64,000 nt of DNA, taken from contig NZ_LFND01000003.1 in the NCBI RefSeq assembly GCF_001045465.1, positions 620,001-684,000 on the forward strand, written 5' to 3'. Source of the DNA: Chryseobacterium angstadtii. GTDB lineage: Bacteria; Bacteroidota; Bacteroidia; Flavobacteriales; Weeksellaceae. The position numbers and the translations under genes were made by a program. A model generated the notes under the pieces. The model searched no databases. It saw nothing but the letters and a program-made list of their open reading frames with translations, and was not told where the DNA came from. Positions 25,527-36,948 of this stretch are shown here, piece by piece (the first letter of the stretch is position 1; the number at the start of each line of letters is the position of its first letter).

Positions 25527-27056
25527 TTAATGTGCCTTTTCTTTTGCTATTTCATTCTTGATCCAATCCAGTTGTGGATCTTTGTGATCAATAATATCCT
25601 GCATGCTTTCAGGAATGGTAATATCAGGAGTTACTCCTTTTTTTGCGTTGACAAAATCAATATTTGGCTGTACAAGAAGCAATCCGATGGGTAAATTTAT
25701 TTTTGAATGGGGAAGCTTCTGATACGAATAAAATCCGGCAACCGTTCCGTCATTGGCACCGCCGGTTTCTTCACCTACGAGAACGGCTCTTTTATCATAC
25801 TTCAGTTTGGCCGTAATAATGGAAGAGGCGGAAAAACTGCCACCGTTGATCAGTACAAAAACCTTTCCGTGGAATGCGTTCTTATTGGGTTTTGTAGGCT
25901 GATCGGCTTTCATTTTGTAATAAACCTTGCCATCTTTCTTATAAGTGCTGAAGGTTTGTGCAAAAACATAAGTAGGATACACCAGACTTTTAAAAGCATA
26001 TTGAAAAGGACTGCTTTTCCTGAAATAATTGGTTTTTAACGGAGTAGTCCTTGAAGTAAGCTGTGAAGGTTTTATCAGGACATAAGGTTCCGGAGCCAGA
26101 TAAGAATACAGATTATTGATCTCATGAAGTGATCCTCCGTAATTGTTCCGGACATCTATGATAAGGTATTGAGATCCGGCTTTTTTTATTTTTTCAAACG
26201 CCTCCTTATAGAATTTATCGGAATAATCCCGTGAAAAGCTTTTTACCTTTATATAGGCCGTTGTACTGTCTTTATCCAGAAACTGAAAATTACGGTTATA
26301 GGAATTGCTTGAAGCTACATAATCATTGACTTTCTTTTCGAAAGTCCTTTTTTCCTGTTGCTTGTCATGGTCCAGATCGTTTTTGGATTTGGATTCCCTG
26401 TGAAGAGTATAAAGTTTTTTTTCACTGTTATAAAGGGTTTCTATTGATGCAGTATCGGAAAATCCGTTTTCTGCGGTATAAAAATTAAAAAAAACATCTT
26501 TTAGAAAATAATCCTGAAAAGTGGTATTGTAACCGTCGCTGCTGATCAGATCACGGTATTTTTTTAGATATTCGGATACCGGGATTGTATTGATGGCTAA
26601 AACTTCAGTTCCTGGCTGTATATTTTCAATTGAATCTTTATTCTGAATAATAAATAAACGGTTATCTTTTATATAATATTCAAAACGGCTGAACATCCCT
26701 TTTTTATGCTCCAGATCTTTAATCTGCTTCTTAGTGAATTTTTTTCTTGGAATTCTCAAAGCCAGATGGCCTTCGCGGATATCCGCTATAACGGGTTGTA
26801 GTTTAAAATAAAACTGAAGCGGAGTTAATGGTTGGTCGATGGTTTCTTTAAGACTGTCAAATTTATGATCAAGTTCCTGTTTGGAAATATACCAGTAGAG
26901 CTGAGGGTGCATCTGCTGAAGTTTTAAATAGGCATAGTCTACATCCTGCTTCAGCTCCTCCGGTTCTATGCATGTAGCTCTCTGTTCATTATGCCTTCGG
27001 ATAGAAGTGCAGGAAGAGAGGGCTGCGGCCAGCAGTATTATCGAATAGTTTTTCAA
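25527..27056 (-). CDS. S41-family peptidase lipoprotein
   Basis: 509 residues, beginning at TTG 27056 because no in-frame ATG precedes the signal sequence; an upstream in-frame TGA closes the frame. KNYSIILLAAALSSC is a lipoprotein signal with lipobox LSSC. The S41 core is C-terminal: YLIIDVRNNYGGSLHEIN, then FVLINGGSFSASSIITAKL, where the Ser in SFSAS is the predicted nucleophile, and LVGEETGGANDG. A central segment (about 225-260) is rich in charged residues. It is probably a periplasm-facing outer-membrane lipoprotein protease of unknown substrate. TTG initiation may lower expression. Gene alone between a terminator and a divergent hydrolase gene. Confidence 0.85.
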   Translation of the reverse strand: MKNYSIILLAAALSSCTSIRRHNEQRATCIEPEELKQDVDYAYLKLQQMHPQLYWYISKQELDHKFDSLKETIDQPLTPLQFYFKLQPVIADIREGHLALRIPRKKFTKKQIKDLEHKKGMFSRFEYYIKDNRLFIIQNKDSIENIQPGTEVLAINTIPVSEYLKKYRDLISSDGYNTTFQDYFLKDVFFNFYTAENGFSDTASIETLYNSEKKLYTLHRESKSKNDLDHDKQQEKRTFEKKVNDYVASSNSYNRNFQFLDKDSTTAYIKVKSFSRDYSDKFYKEAFEKIKKAGSQYLIIDVRNNYGGSLHEINNLYSYLAPEPYVLIKPSQLTSRTTPLKTNYFRKSSPFQYAFKSLVYPTYVFAQTFSTYKKDGKVYYKMKADQPTKPNKNAFHGKVFVLINGGSFSASSIITAKLKYDKRAVLVGEETGGANDGTVAGFYSYQKLPHSKINLPIGLLLVQPNIDFVNAKKGVTPDITIPESMQDIIDHKDPQLDWIKNEIAKEKAH

Positions 27057-27204
27057 CGTGTTTTGAATTTTTTTTCAATCTGCTAAGTTAGAAAGTTTGA
27101 AATTATTTTAATGTAAATAAATAATAAATTATTCAGAAAGCTTTATAAATTTAGTTAAAAGCCAATAGGATTTTTAATGTAAAACCAAAAAGTCAATATC
27201 TTTG

Positions 27205-28317
27205 ATGTTTATTTTGATGCAGATGATGTATTTGATTTTAATAGCTGTTCTTTTGATAGCAGCTTACTTTTGGATAATGAATAAGCCTGCTTTTGGAGCG
27301 GCACCAAAAGGAAAAAGACTGGAACGGATTAAGCAGTCAGAATTTTATAAAAACGGACAGTTCCGGAACATCAGCCATACGCCGTCTATTACTGAGGGAT
27401 ACAGCACGCTAAAAGTGACTTATGATTTCATTTTAGGAAAAAAAGATCCGCTGTTGAAGCCGTTAAAAAATATCCCCGCTGTTCATACGGATTTGAAAAG
27501 TATTAAAAAAGATCAGGATGTATTGATATGGTTAGGTCACTCATCGTATTATCTGCAGACGGATGGAATTTCTTTTCTTGTGGATCCTGTGCTAAGTTTG
27601 TACGGTTCGCCATTCAAATATTTCAATAAAGCGTTTAAAGGCTCTGATCTGTTTCACCCCGAAGATATTCCTGAAATTGATTATCTGGTCATCACCCACG
27701 ATCATTTTGATCATTTGGATTATCCTACTGTACATTCTATCAGAAACCGGACTGGTAAAGCTATTCTGCCATTAGGAGCCGGAGCGCACCTTGAAAGATG
27801 GGGATATTCCGAAGATGATTTGATTGAAGAAGAATGGGGAACGGAAATTCTTTTGAAAAACAACCTGAAAATTACTTTTACAACAGCAAGACATTTTTCC
27901 GGAAGAAAAATAAAGCAGAACAATACATTGTGGGCTTCCTATGTTCTGGAAACCCCTTCCAAAAAGATATTTTTAGGTGGCGACAGTGGTTATGACAGTC
28001 ATTTTAAAGCAATAGGCGAACAGTTCGGGCCTTTTGATTATGCTGTTCTTGAAAATGGTCAGTACGATGAAGCCTGGAGATACATTCACGCGTTGCCCGA
28101 AGATGTGATTCAGATTGCTGTTGATCTTAAAGCGGAAAATGTCATTCCGGTTCATTCTTCAAAATTCGCACTGGCCCTTCATCCCTGGAACGAGCCGCTT
28201 CAGAAAGTAACAGAGTTAGGAAAAGAAAAAGGACATAATATCCTTACCCCGATGATTGGAGAAATCGTGGATATGAAAAATACCGGCCATCAGTTCAGAA
28301 ACTGGTGGGAAGACTGA
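27205..28317 (+). CDS. MBL-fold metallo-hydrolase, NAPE-PLD/UlaG-like, membrane-anchored
   Basis: About 370 residues. A hydrophobic helix at residues 8-25 (MYLILIAVLLIAAYFWIM) anchors the N-terminus. The metallo-beta-lactamase core has VLIWLGHSSYYLQTDG, the metal-binding motif ITHDHFDHLD, TARHFSGR, GGDSGYDSHF and VIPVHSSKFAL, and matches the family near N-acylphosphatidylethanolamine phospholipase D and related phosphodiesterases. A TATCTTTG element at 27197-27204 abuts the first ATG; if it is the -7 box, translation would start at ATG 27217 or 27226 instead. Converges with the GNAT gene with a 1-bp gap. Confidence 0.88.
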   Translation: MFILMQMMYLILIAVLLIAAYFWIMNKPAFGAAPKGKRLERIKQSEFYKNGQFRNISHTPSITEGYSTLKVTYDFILGKKDPLLKPLKNIPAVHTDLKSIKKDQDVLIWLGHSSYYLQTDGISFLVDPVLSLYGSPFKYFNKAFKGSDLFHPEDIPEIDYLVITHDHFDHLDYPTVHSIRNRTGKAILPLGAGAHLERWGYSEDDLIEEEWGTEILLKNNLKITFTTARHFSGRKIKQNNTLWASYVLETPSKKIFLGGDSGYDSHFKAIGEQFGPFDYAVLENGQYDEAWRYIHALPEDVIQIAVDLKAENVIPVHSSKFALALHPWNEPLQKVTELGKEKGHNILTPMIGEIVDMKNTGHQFRNWWED

Positions 28318-28318
28318 T

Positions 28319-28606
28319 TCAGGCATGCCATATATCTTTATACCGGGCAGGATGATTCTCAAACTGCTGGCGCACAAAATCACATTCCGGATCTACCAGA
28401 AGATCTTTTTCCTCAGAATAACGTACCAATTCATCCAGAAGCATCTTGGCGTATCCATGACCTTCACGTTCTTCAGTAATTTTAGTGTAATAGACAATCA
28501 GCAGCCTTCCGTCAATTTTTATAGACATATATCCCGCTTTTTCGCCATCAATTAATAGCTGCAGTTCATCCTGATATGGAGATATTTCAAATTTTATATT
28601 TTCCAT
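28319..28606 (-). CDS. GNAT-like small acetyltransferase (Acetyltransf_CG / YjdJ type)
   Basis: 95 residues, the size of the minimal GNAT family that keeps only the acetyl-CoA core. The core is visible in LLIVYYTKITEEREGHGYAKMLLDELVRYSEEKDLLVDPECDFVRQQFENHP, where EGHGYAKMLL is the CoA-pyrophosphate loop and the C-terminal Cys/His (DPECDFV, ENHP) match the CG type. Substrate unknown. ATG 28606. It converges with the MBL gene. Confidence 0.8.
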   Translation of the reverse strand: MENIKFEISPYQDELQLLIDGEKAGYMSIKIDGRLLIVYYTKITEEREGHGYAKMLLDELVRYSEEKDLLVDPECDFVRQQFENHPARYKDIWHA

Positions 28607-29020
28607 AGTAATTTAGATTGGGTTGAGTTAAAAAATGATTTGCTTTCTTCAGTTTGTAAAGCAATTTAATCCTCTCGCAACATCACAATCCTTGCGGATT
28701 TATACTTCTCACTCTTAAAATTACAAATTAAAATAATACAAAACACGGCTTTTCATGAAACTTAACGAAATTTTAAGTGAGTTTAAGTAAAGATAAGTTG
28801 GATTAAAGAGTTTTAGTATGTTAGAATTTTTCAGTGAAATATAGATAATTCTTTAAAAATGATCGAATTATTTGCTGTGTATTATTTGTGCTTTAAATCA
28901 ATGTTTTAGATAAATAATATGGCCTTTTATTATGGCTTTTAACAAATATTATGAACCAGGATTATCGAATTGGCATTTTAATTGTCAATGCTAAAAGTGT
29001 TAACCTTAAAACGCTAAAAA
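28607..29020. other. 414-bp intergenic region, nothing recognised
   Basis: AT-rich spacer between divergent genes. It must hold promoters for the GNAT gene and the secreted protein, but I see no convincing TAnnTTTG at the right place, no repeat and no small gene. Confidence 0.5.
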
Positions 29021-29440
29021 ATGAAAAAGATAATACTCGCATTGATGCTTACAGGAACATTTAGCCTCAGCTATGCACAGTCAGACTATTATAACGATTA
29101 CAGAAGAAGTATTACGGATATCAACTGGCAGTCGGTAGCAGCTGATCTTCTGCTTTCTGTGGCTCAGGCCAATCAGATTAATGCTTTAAATGACAGGTAC
29201 CGTGATTATGATTCATGGAACAGAGCTTATGTAAATAATCCGGACAGATGGAGAGAAGACCGCTACTATGAGATAGAAAGAATCCTCGGAAGAGAAAAAT
29301 ATATCAAGTTCAAAAAGAAATATTACAAAGGTCAGTACCCTGTAGCAGTCTATAACCGTAACAAAAATAATTACAAAAATGGGAAGGTTAAAAAGGTCAA
29401 AGTATACAAAGTAGATAAAGGAAACGGACATCATCACTAA
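29021..29440 (+). CDS. Exported small basic protein, unknown function
   Basis: 139 residues with a signal peptide (MKKIILALMLTGTFSLSYAQ). The mature part is rich in Tyr, Asp, Arg and Asn, with LLLSVAQANQINALNDRYRDY, whose LxxxQxxQI pattern faintly recalls the LTxxQ motif of Spy/CpxP periplasmic chaperones; this is only a suggestion. The end is strongly basic with VKKVKVYKVDKGNGHHH, a natural triple His tail that could bind metal. It is monocistronic, ending in a terminator, and precedes an AraC regulator gene. Confidence 0.7.
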   Translation: MKKIILALMLTGTFSLSYAQSDYYNDYRRSITDINWQSVAADLLLSVAQANQINALNDRYRDYDSWNRAYVNNPDRWREDRYYEIERILGREKYIKFKKKYYKGQYPVAVYNRNKNNYKNGKVKKVKVYKVDKGNGHHH

Positions 29441-29471
29441 ACCAGGTAGCAACTATATATTCAATTTTAAG

Positions 29472-29499
29472 TGGCCGGCATTTTGCCGGTCATTTTTTA
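29472..29499 (+). terminator. Terminator
   Basis: GGCCGGCA-TTT-TGCCGGTC followed by ATTTTTT, after the small basic exported protein gene. Confidence 0.8.
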
Positions 29500-29534
29500 T
29501 GGACTCAATGATTGGCATTTGAAAAACATTTATT

Positions 29535-29555
29535 GGTTTGAATTTTATAACTTAG
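29535..29555 (+). promoter_or_regulatory. Putative AraC-regulator operator, copy 1
   Basis: GGTTTGAATTTTATAACTTAG ends 5 bp before the regulator ATG. The core GTTTGAATTTTATAA recurs at 30460 and, with one change, at 30481, before the aldo-keto reductase gene. Confidence 0.5.
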
Positions 29556-29559
29556 CAGT

Positions 29560-30465
29560 ATGGAATCTAAAGAAACATTACAGGGGTTTTATGCCCGGAA
29601 TGCCTCTACGCAGAGACTGGAACATATAACCACTCTGGGAGTAGGGCATTTTAATGTGTTTACACGCGAGAGCTGTTCGCTGATGACTCCTTACAGCAGG
29701 CGTGATTACTTTAAAATATCACTTATTATAGGAAAAGGGAAACTCCATTATGCTGATAAATGGATCTATGTAGACCGTCCCGCACTCCTGTTTTCAAATC
29801 CTATAGTTCCTTATTCCTGGGAAGCGGATGATGAAGATCAGACAGGATGGTTTTGTCTTTTTACAGATCAGTTTCTTCAGAATGGTGCACGATTGGGGAA
29901 TCTCCAGGATTCACAGCTCTTTAAAATTGGAGGAACACCTATGTTTTTCGTGGACGAAGAGCAGCAGAAAACCGTCTCGGATATCTTTATCAAAATGATG
30001 ACAGAAATTCAGTCGGAATACATTCACAAATACGATATGCTTCGGACATGTCTGCATCTGTTGATTCATGAGACCATGAAAATGCACCCCGCAGAAAGCT
30101 TTGAGCCTTATCAGAATGCCTCACACAGAGTAGCTTCACTCTTTATGGAGCTCCTGGAAAGACAGTTTCCGATTGATAGCCCGGAAGCATTTCTGAAATT
30201 AAAAACGCCCAACGATTATGCCCAGAGTTTGTCTATTCACGTGAACTCTTTAAACCGTTCCGTAAAAGAAATGACTGGAAAAACAACCAGCCAGCAGATC
30301 ACTTCAAGAATTATTCAGGAAGCGAATGCATTGCTGAAACACACCGACTGGAATATTTCTGAAATAGCTTACGGATTAGGATTTGAAGAACCCGCTTATT
30401 TTACCAATTTTTTCAAAAAACAGACAGGGATGACTCCCAATGCAGTAAGAATAGCGCATGTTTGA
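29560..30465 (+). CDS. AraC-family transcriptional regulator
   Basis: 301 residues. An N-terminal cupin-like sensor (about 20-180; TPYSRRDYFKISLIIGKGKLHYADKWIYVDRPALLFSNP) is followed by the double helix-turn-helix C-terminal domain (about 195-300; TPNDYAQSLSIHVNSLNRSVKEMTGKTTSQQI, and the second HTH WNISEIAYGLGFEEPAYFTNFFKKQTGMTPNAVR, the family signature). It lies immediately upstream of an aldo-keto reductase gene on the same strand, and direct repeats before both genes make it a likely local regulator. The inducer is unknown. Confidence 0.92.
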   Translation: MESKETLQGFYARNASTQRLEHITTLGVGHFNVFTRESCSLMTPYSRRDYFKISLIIGKGKLHYADKWIYVDRPALLFSNPIVPYSWEADDEDQTGWFCLFTDQFLQNGARLGNLQDSQLFKIGGTPMFFVDEEQQKTVSDIFIKMMTEIQSEYIHKYDMLRTCLHLLIHETMKMHPAESFEPYQNASHRVASLFMELLERQFPIDSPEAFLKLKTPNDYAQSLSIHVNSLNRSVKEMTGKTTSQQITSRIIQEANALLKHTDWNISEIAYGLGFEEPAYFTNFFKKQTGMTPNAVRIAHV

Positions 30466-30498
30466 ATTTTATAATTCTTAGTTTGAATTCTATATCAG
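30460..30498 (+). promoter_or_regulatory. Tandem AraC-type operators, copies 2 and 3, phased 21 bp
   Basis: GTTTGAATTTTATAATTCTTA at 30460-30480 and GTTTGAATTCTATATCAG at 30481-30498 start 21 bp apart, two helical turns, as expected for side-by-side AraC subunits. A TACATTTG -7 element follows at 30518-30525 with no recognisable -33 box, fitting activator dependence. The first repeat overlaps the regulator stop codon. Confidence 0.55.
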
Positions 30499-30554
30499 AT
30501 CCGGTTTATTCTTGTTCTACATTTGTCTTATCAATTTAAAAATCACAGACAATT

Positions 30555-31556
30555 ATGAAATTCAGACAATTAGGAAAAACAGGAGAGCAGTTATCTGCCG
30601 TAGGTTTGGGATGTATGGGAATGAGTTTTGCATACGGTCCGGCGGACGAACAGGAAAGCATCAGCACACTGCACAAAGCACTGGACTTAGGGGTCAATTT
30701 CTGGGATACTGCAGATATGTACGCTGCCGGAGAAAATGAAAAGCTGATCTCAAAAGTTTTGGTTCCCAACCGCGATAAAATCTTTATTGCTACCAAATTC
30801 GGATTTAGATTTAAAGATGGAAAACCAAGCCACAGCGGAGCGCCGGGAACTTATTTTGACGGTTCACCGGAATGGATCAGACAGGCTGTAGATTTAAGCC
30901 TTCAGCGACTGAAAATAGACACCATTGATTTGTATTATGCACATCGGGTAGATCCCAATATTCCTGTGGAAGAAACGGTAGGAGCTATGGCAGAGCTGGT
31001 AAAGGAAGGAAAAGTAAAATACCTCGGGCTATCCGAAGCTTCCGCCGAATCTATCAGAAAAGCCAATAAAATTCACCCCATTACAGCATTGCAGTCCGAG
31101 TATTCCATTCTTACCAAAGACGTAGAAAAAGAAATACTGTCTACAATCAGAGAGCTCGGAATTACTTTGGTTCCTTATTCTCCACTGGCAAGAGGGCTTT
31201 TTGCCAACATTAATGAAGTGCAGAATTTCGGGGACGAAGATTTCAGAAAAACACTGCCGCGTTATCAGGAAGAATATCTGGAAAATAACAGAAACCTGGC
31301 CAGAGAGATCAACGAATTTGCAGCGTCTAAAGGGGTAAAAGGAACCCAGTTGGCCCTTGCCTGGGTATTGAATCAGGGACAGGATATTATTCCTATTCCG
31401 GGAACAAAACGCATTAAATACCTGGAAGAGAATATTGAAGCAGTGAATATTGATCTTTCTCCATCAGACTTGGAAACCATTGATTCACTTCTTAAAAAAT
31501 ACCCTAACGTAGGAGAGCGCTACACAGAAGGTTCTATGAAACTGGTTAATAATTAA
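30555..31556 (+). CDS. Aldo-keto reductase (AKR13/YhdN-like)
   Basis: 333 residues. Complete AKR barrel: [13 protein letters not shown] at the N-terminus, the catalytic tetrad visible as Asp/Tyr in [14 protein letters not shown], Lys in FIATKFG and His in [16 protein letters not shown], and the NADPH site in [17 protein letters not shown]. It reduces aldehydes or ketones with NADPH; the natural substrate is not evident. The gene lies behind the phased repeats and is probably controlled by the AraC protein encoded upstream. Equivalent AraC/AKR pairs are widespread in Bacteroidota. Confidence 0.93.
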   Translation: MKFRQLGKTGEQLSAVGLGCMGMSFAYGPADEQESISTLHKALDLGVNFWDTADMYAAGENEKLISKVLVPNRDKIFIATKFGFRFKDGKPSHSGAPGTYFDGSPEWIRQAVDLSLQRLKIDTIDLYYAHRVDPNIPVEETVGAMAELVKEGKVKYLGLSEASAESIRKANKIHPITALQSEYSILTKDVEKEILSTIRELGITLVPYSPLARGLFANINEVQNFGDEDFRKTLPRYQEEYLENNRNLAREINEFAASKGVKGTQLALAWVLNQGQDIIPIPGTKRIKYLEENIEAVNIDLSPSDLETIDSLLKKYPNVGERYTEGSMKLVNN

Positions 31557-31569
31557 AATGATTGAATAC

Positions 31570-31605
31570 TTCCGGATTTCTGAATTCATTAGCGGAAATC
31601 CGGAA
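31570..31605 (+). other. Hairpin between aldo-keto reductase and MBL genes
   Basis: TTCCGGATTTC at 31570-31580 pairs with GAAATCCGGAA at 31595-31605. There is no real T-run, so it is more likely an mRNA-processing or attenuating hairpin than a full terminator. Confidence 0.5.
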
Positions 31606-31630
31606 TATTTATATAAACCCATGATGTATT

Positions 31631-32623
31631 ATGAACAGAAGAGAATTGATAAAAAGCGGAGTAATGGCGGGAGCATTAAGCATCATCCCTTTTTCCAATG
31701 TTTTTGCAGGCAGACAGACAGTTTTACTGCCTTCTGAGGACGATCTTTCTGCATTTAAAAAAATAAGACTGGGAGAATTGGAACTTTTTATTCTTACCGA
31801 CGGATATATCCATGAAAAAAATGTGAATACATTTGCCCCAAGAGCAGATGTACCCCAGCTAAAGAAAATCCTCCGGGACCATTTTCGACCCGATAGTTTT
31901 ATAGACATGGCCATGAATCTGATGCTTGTCAGAACAAAAAACAGACTGGTTTTAATGGATACCGGAATGGGGATTTTTGCAGATGAAAGAACAGGCTTTA
32001 TTTTAAAAAGTTTGCAAAAAGCCGGATTTTCTCCTGCTGATATTACAGATGTTTTTATTTCCCATGCCCATCCGGATCATATTGGTGGAGTTGTGGATAA
32101 GCAGTATAATCTTGTTTTCCCGAATGCAGATTTTTATATTTCAAAGGTTGAGCATGATTTCTGGATGCAGGCTTACCTGAAAGATTTTAAAAATAGTTTT
32201 TTAAAAACCCAGCCGGAATTGCTTCATCAGCTGCTTCCGCCTATTCAGAAGATTTTGAAAACGATCCGTCCGAAACTGAAATTTTATGATTTCAAAAAGA
32301 CGTTACATGATCACTTTAGTTTTCAGATGTTTCCGGGACATACGCCGGGGCTTACCATTATAACAATTTCTTCAGGGAATGAAAAACTTATTTATATGGC
32401 AGATCTCATCCATTCTGATGTGATTCTCTTTCCTCATCCTGAATGGGGATTTTCCGGAGATACAGATCTGGATATTGCTGCGGACTCCCGCTTGAAAATT
32501 CTTAAGGAGCTGGCCGATACAAGAGACAGAGCTTTTGCCTGTCACCTTCCCTGGCCGGGCTTGGGTTTTACCAGGAAAAAAGGCACGGCCTACGAATGGA
32601 TTCCTGAGAGTTTTATGAATTAA
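31631..32623 (+). CDS. MBL-fold metallo-hydrolase with Tat-like or Sec signal
   Basis: 330 residues. N-terminus MNRRELIKSGVMAGALSIIPFSNVFAG has the RRELIK twin-Arg context followed by a hydrophobic stretch and an AG cleavage site, so Tat export is plausible. The core has LVLMDTGMG, the metal site FISHAHPDHIGG, FPGHTPGLTII and MADLIHSDV. It lacks extended insertions and resembles the lactonase/quinone-type MBL family rather than true beta-lactamases. It is 74 bp downstream of the reductase gene and may be cotranscribed with it, making a possible AraC-controlled two-gene unit. Confidence 0.88.
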   Translation: MNRRELIKSGVMAGALSIIPFSNVFAGRQTVLLPSEDDLSAFKKIRLGELELFILTDGYIHEKNVNTFAPRADVPQLKKILRDHFRPDSFIDMAMNLMLVRTKNRLVLMDTGMGIFADERTGFILKSLQKAGFSPADITDVFISHAHPDHIGGVVDKQYNLVFPNADFYISKVEHDFWMQAYLKDFKNSFLKTQPELLHQLLPPIQKILKTIRPKLKFYDFKKTLHDHFSFQMFPGHTPGLTIITISSGNEKLIYMADLIHSDVILFPHPEWGFSGDTDLDIAADSRLKILKELADTRDRAFACHLPWPGLGFTRKKGTAYEWIPESFMN

Positions 32624-32729
32624 AAGCTTGAAAATTAAAGAAAGATCCAATAAACATAGCTTAAATTTTCTACAACATTATTTTGAAAATAAATCCTCTC
32701 ATTTCCGGGAGGATTTATTGTTTTACAAA

Positions 32730-32800
32730 TTCAATAGGAACGGGCTTTAGCCCGTTCGTTCTCAACAATAAAAATCCATTGGCTTTAGCCAAAACTTATC
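32730..32800 (+). repeat. Dispersed two-hairpin repeat, copy 1
   Basis: TTCAATAGGAACGGGCTTTAGCCCGTTC followed by CCATTGGCTTTAGCCAAAAC: two palindromes, each with a CTTTAG-type centre. Related copies are at 38686 and 61224. Confidence 0.8.
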
Positions 32801-32849
32801 ATTCATTGATAAAATATCCATCATTTTATATTTTTCAACCTTAATGAAA

Positions 32850-32881
32850 ACAAAAAAGCCCCTTAAAAAAGGAGCTTTTTG
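32850..32881 (-). terminator. Terminator of icd (minus strand)
   Basis: AAAAAGCCCCTT/AAGGAGCTTTTT hairpin with A-rich flank that becomes a T-run on the minus strand; it begins 19 bp after the icd stop. Confidence 0.75.
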
Positions 32882-32899
32882 TGATATCAAAACCGGAAA

Positions 32900-35134
<2,235 letters not shown>

Positions 35135-35195
35135 TTATTTGAATTTTTAAGAATCACAAATTTACTAAATATGATTGTTTTATGAATGTATTTTG

Positions 35196-35224
35196 CATAA
35201 AAAAAGAGGCCTGTGCCTCTTTAA
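35196..35224 (-). terminator. Terminator of the 35229 gene
   Basis: AAAGAGGC-CTGT-GCCTCTTT at 35203-35222; on the minus strand seven T follow. Confidence 0.8.
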
Positions 35225-35228
35225 ATTT

Positions 35229-36338
35229 TTAGATTTCTACAATTGTGTAGGTTCCTGTTCCGTTAAAATTGAGATTGAATTCAAGTTTATAGTTTTTAGG
35301 AGTGGAAGTCAGATTGGGAAAAGTAATGGCAGAACCATCTATATCGAAAGATCCGTCATTTAAATTATCCCCTAAATCCTCAGGATTTGGACCTTCCGTT
35401 GCGAGTTGGATGTAGAAAGAACCGCCGCTGCTTGTAGTAACTCCATTGATGTTTACCGTAAACTTCCCTGTAGAAGTGCTGTAGGTTACAGAGGTTGTGG
35501 GAAGGGTAGCGCCTATTGCCGTGAATTTAATTTTTGGACTAAAATTAGCAAAGTTAACTTTTGTCGTTCCTATAAAATTTTCAATCAACACCTGATAATA
35601 TCCATTGGAGGCAATGTTATAATTATTTCCATTAGGAACAACATTTCCATTAGAATCTGAACCATAAGTTTGTGCACCATTACTTGGCGAAGCTAAAAAT
35701 TTAATTTGACTGTTCGCCTGTAAATATTTATAGCCTACTTTTGGAGAACCATTTCCTTTTAATAGTTCAGCGGTAGAATTGTTGAAAGAATTGTACGATC
35801 CGTACATATATAGATTGGATGGTAAGCTGTTAGATGAACCGGAAGTAGTTGGTAAGCTCAATGTTCCTGAATCACTTACATTTAAAGTATAATTCGTTCC
35901 ATTCGGAGAAACCAGTGTAATGCCTTGTCCGGCACCAGTAACCACAGTTTTACTCACCTGTGCATAAGGAACACTCATCAGCTGGTTCACCCCTACATTA
36001 GTGTAGTTCGAACCACCCTGAGGATCCATTTCCACTTTTACAAATTTAGAATTCGTTCCCCAGTTGATTCCCCCAAAAGTTCCTGTTGAAGGAGTTCCCT
36101 GTCCGATATTAAGATTCACCAATCCTTTTGCATTGGTTGTTTTATTATGTACTTCAGTATATAAAACATTTCCTGTAGCCGTATTCTCCAGAATACTTAC
36201 CTTCAATGATACATTTCCGTTAACGATAGGTGCTCCCGAAGCGTTGAATGCAATGGTCTGGTAGCTGAAAGCCTGCGGAACCTGGGCGCTTAGAAAGGTG
36301 GCAACAAATAATCCAAGAGCAGCGTATAATTTTTTCAT
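35229..36338 (-). CDS. Secreted surface/structural protein, repeat-poor, Gly/Ser/Thr-rich
   Basis: 369 residues with a signal peptide (MKKLYAALGLFVATFLSAQ). The next block, PQAFSYQTIAFNASGAPIVNGNVSLKVSIL ... LNIGQGTPSTGTFGGINW ... QLMSVPYAQV, is the N-terminal module found in many Bacteroidota surface proteins that carry diverse C-termini. The remainder is rich in Asn, Ser, Thr and Gly and probably beta-rich. There is no type IX sorting domain in this chain, but the gene downstream (36352) supplies a protein with one. Probably exported to the periplasm or surface; function unknown. Lies 13 bp after the sorting-domain gene, same strand. Confidence 0.75.
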   Translation of the reverse strand: MKKLYAALGLFVATFLSAQVPQAFSYQTIAFNASGAPIVNGNVSLKVSILENTATGNVLYTEVHNKTTNAKGLVNLNIGQGTPSTGTFGGINWGTNSKFVKVEMDPQGGSNYTNVGVNQLMSVPYAQVSKTVVTGAGQGITLVSPNGTNYTLNVSDSGTLSLPTTSGSSNSLPSNLYMYGSYNSFNNSTAELLKGNGSPKVGYKYLQANSQIKFLASPSNGAQTYGSDSNGNVVPNGNNYNIASNGYYQVLIENFIGTTKVNFANFSPKIKFTAIGATLPTTSVTYSTSTGKFTVNINGVTTSSGGSFYIQLATEGPNPEDLGDNLNDGSFDIDGSAITFPNLTSTPKNYKLEFNLNFNGTGTYTIVEI

Positions 36339-36351
36339 GTTTGATTAGTTT

Positions 36352-36804
36352 TTAAGGTTTTTTAATGATTTTAAGAGGTTTGATATCCGGGTTCTTGAAT
36401 GAAACCATATAAACTCCGGAGTTAAGGCTTCGAAGATCCAGCTTTTCGCTTTCCAGTTTAGCTTTCAATACAAGCCTTCCTGCAATGTCATATACTTCAG
36501 CATCCTCAATTTTAGAATTTGAATTTAAAGTGATATGAACGAAATCAGCAGTAGGATTGGGATAGATCTTAACGTGATCTTTTTCAAGTTCTTTAACGCC
36601 TAAAACCTGTAGTACGGATTGGTAGAACATGCCGAGGGTCCCTGAGCTGGCCTGATCAGGATCCGAAGGAATTACATAAATTTCTCCTACAGAATGCGTG
36701 AAACCGGTATCAGATACTGCCCCGGAATTGATATTGCCGATCACAGATTGGGCGAAGCCAAAAACCGGCACTCCAAAGAGCAGGAAAGTAATTTTTTTTC
36801 GCAT
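36352..36804 (-). CDS. Short type A T9SS sorting-domain protein
   Basis: About 150 residues from ATG 36804; the longer open frame is discarded because the signal peptide (MRKKITFLLFGVPVFGFAQ) begins here. About 60 residues of mature sequence (VIGNINSGAVSDTGFTHSVGEIYVIPSDP) precede the sorting domain VKIYPNPTADFVHITLN ... VYDIAGRLVLKAKLESEKLDLRSLNSGVYMVSFKNPDIKPLKIIKKP. So it is little more than an export tag. It starts the two-gene unit with the surface protein at 35229 (13-bp gap), and could tether or help assemble it; that link is inference. Confidence 0.82.
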   Translation of the reverse strand: MRKKITFLLFGVPVFGFAQSVIGNINSGAVSDTGFTHSVGEIYVIPSDPDQASSGTLGMFYQSVLQVLGVKELEKDHVKIYPNPTADFVHITLNSNSKIEDAEVYDIAGRLVLKAKLESEKLDLRSLNSGVYMVSFKNPDIKPLKIIKKP

Positions 36805-36948
36805 AGTTATTATTTTTTTGGAAAGCGAATATAAATAAAAATTTGACATAAAAATAAGCAGAGGGAGATATGTCTTTTTATTTTCACTTTTACCTGTGTT
36901 TAGGGCAATACAATTGAGATGATGAGGCTGTAGGTTGTTATGAATCAA

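Noticed and set aside
31631..32623. MBL protein as a class B beta-lactamase
   Set aside because: The motif set and lack of the class B residues around the active site fit lactonase-type MBL enzymes; it would be misleading to call it a carbapenemase.
36805..36948. 48-residue N-terminal extension of the type A sorting-domain protein
   Set aside because: The signal peptide MRKKITFLLFG begins at ATG 36804; the upstream part is AT-rich intergenic DNA.
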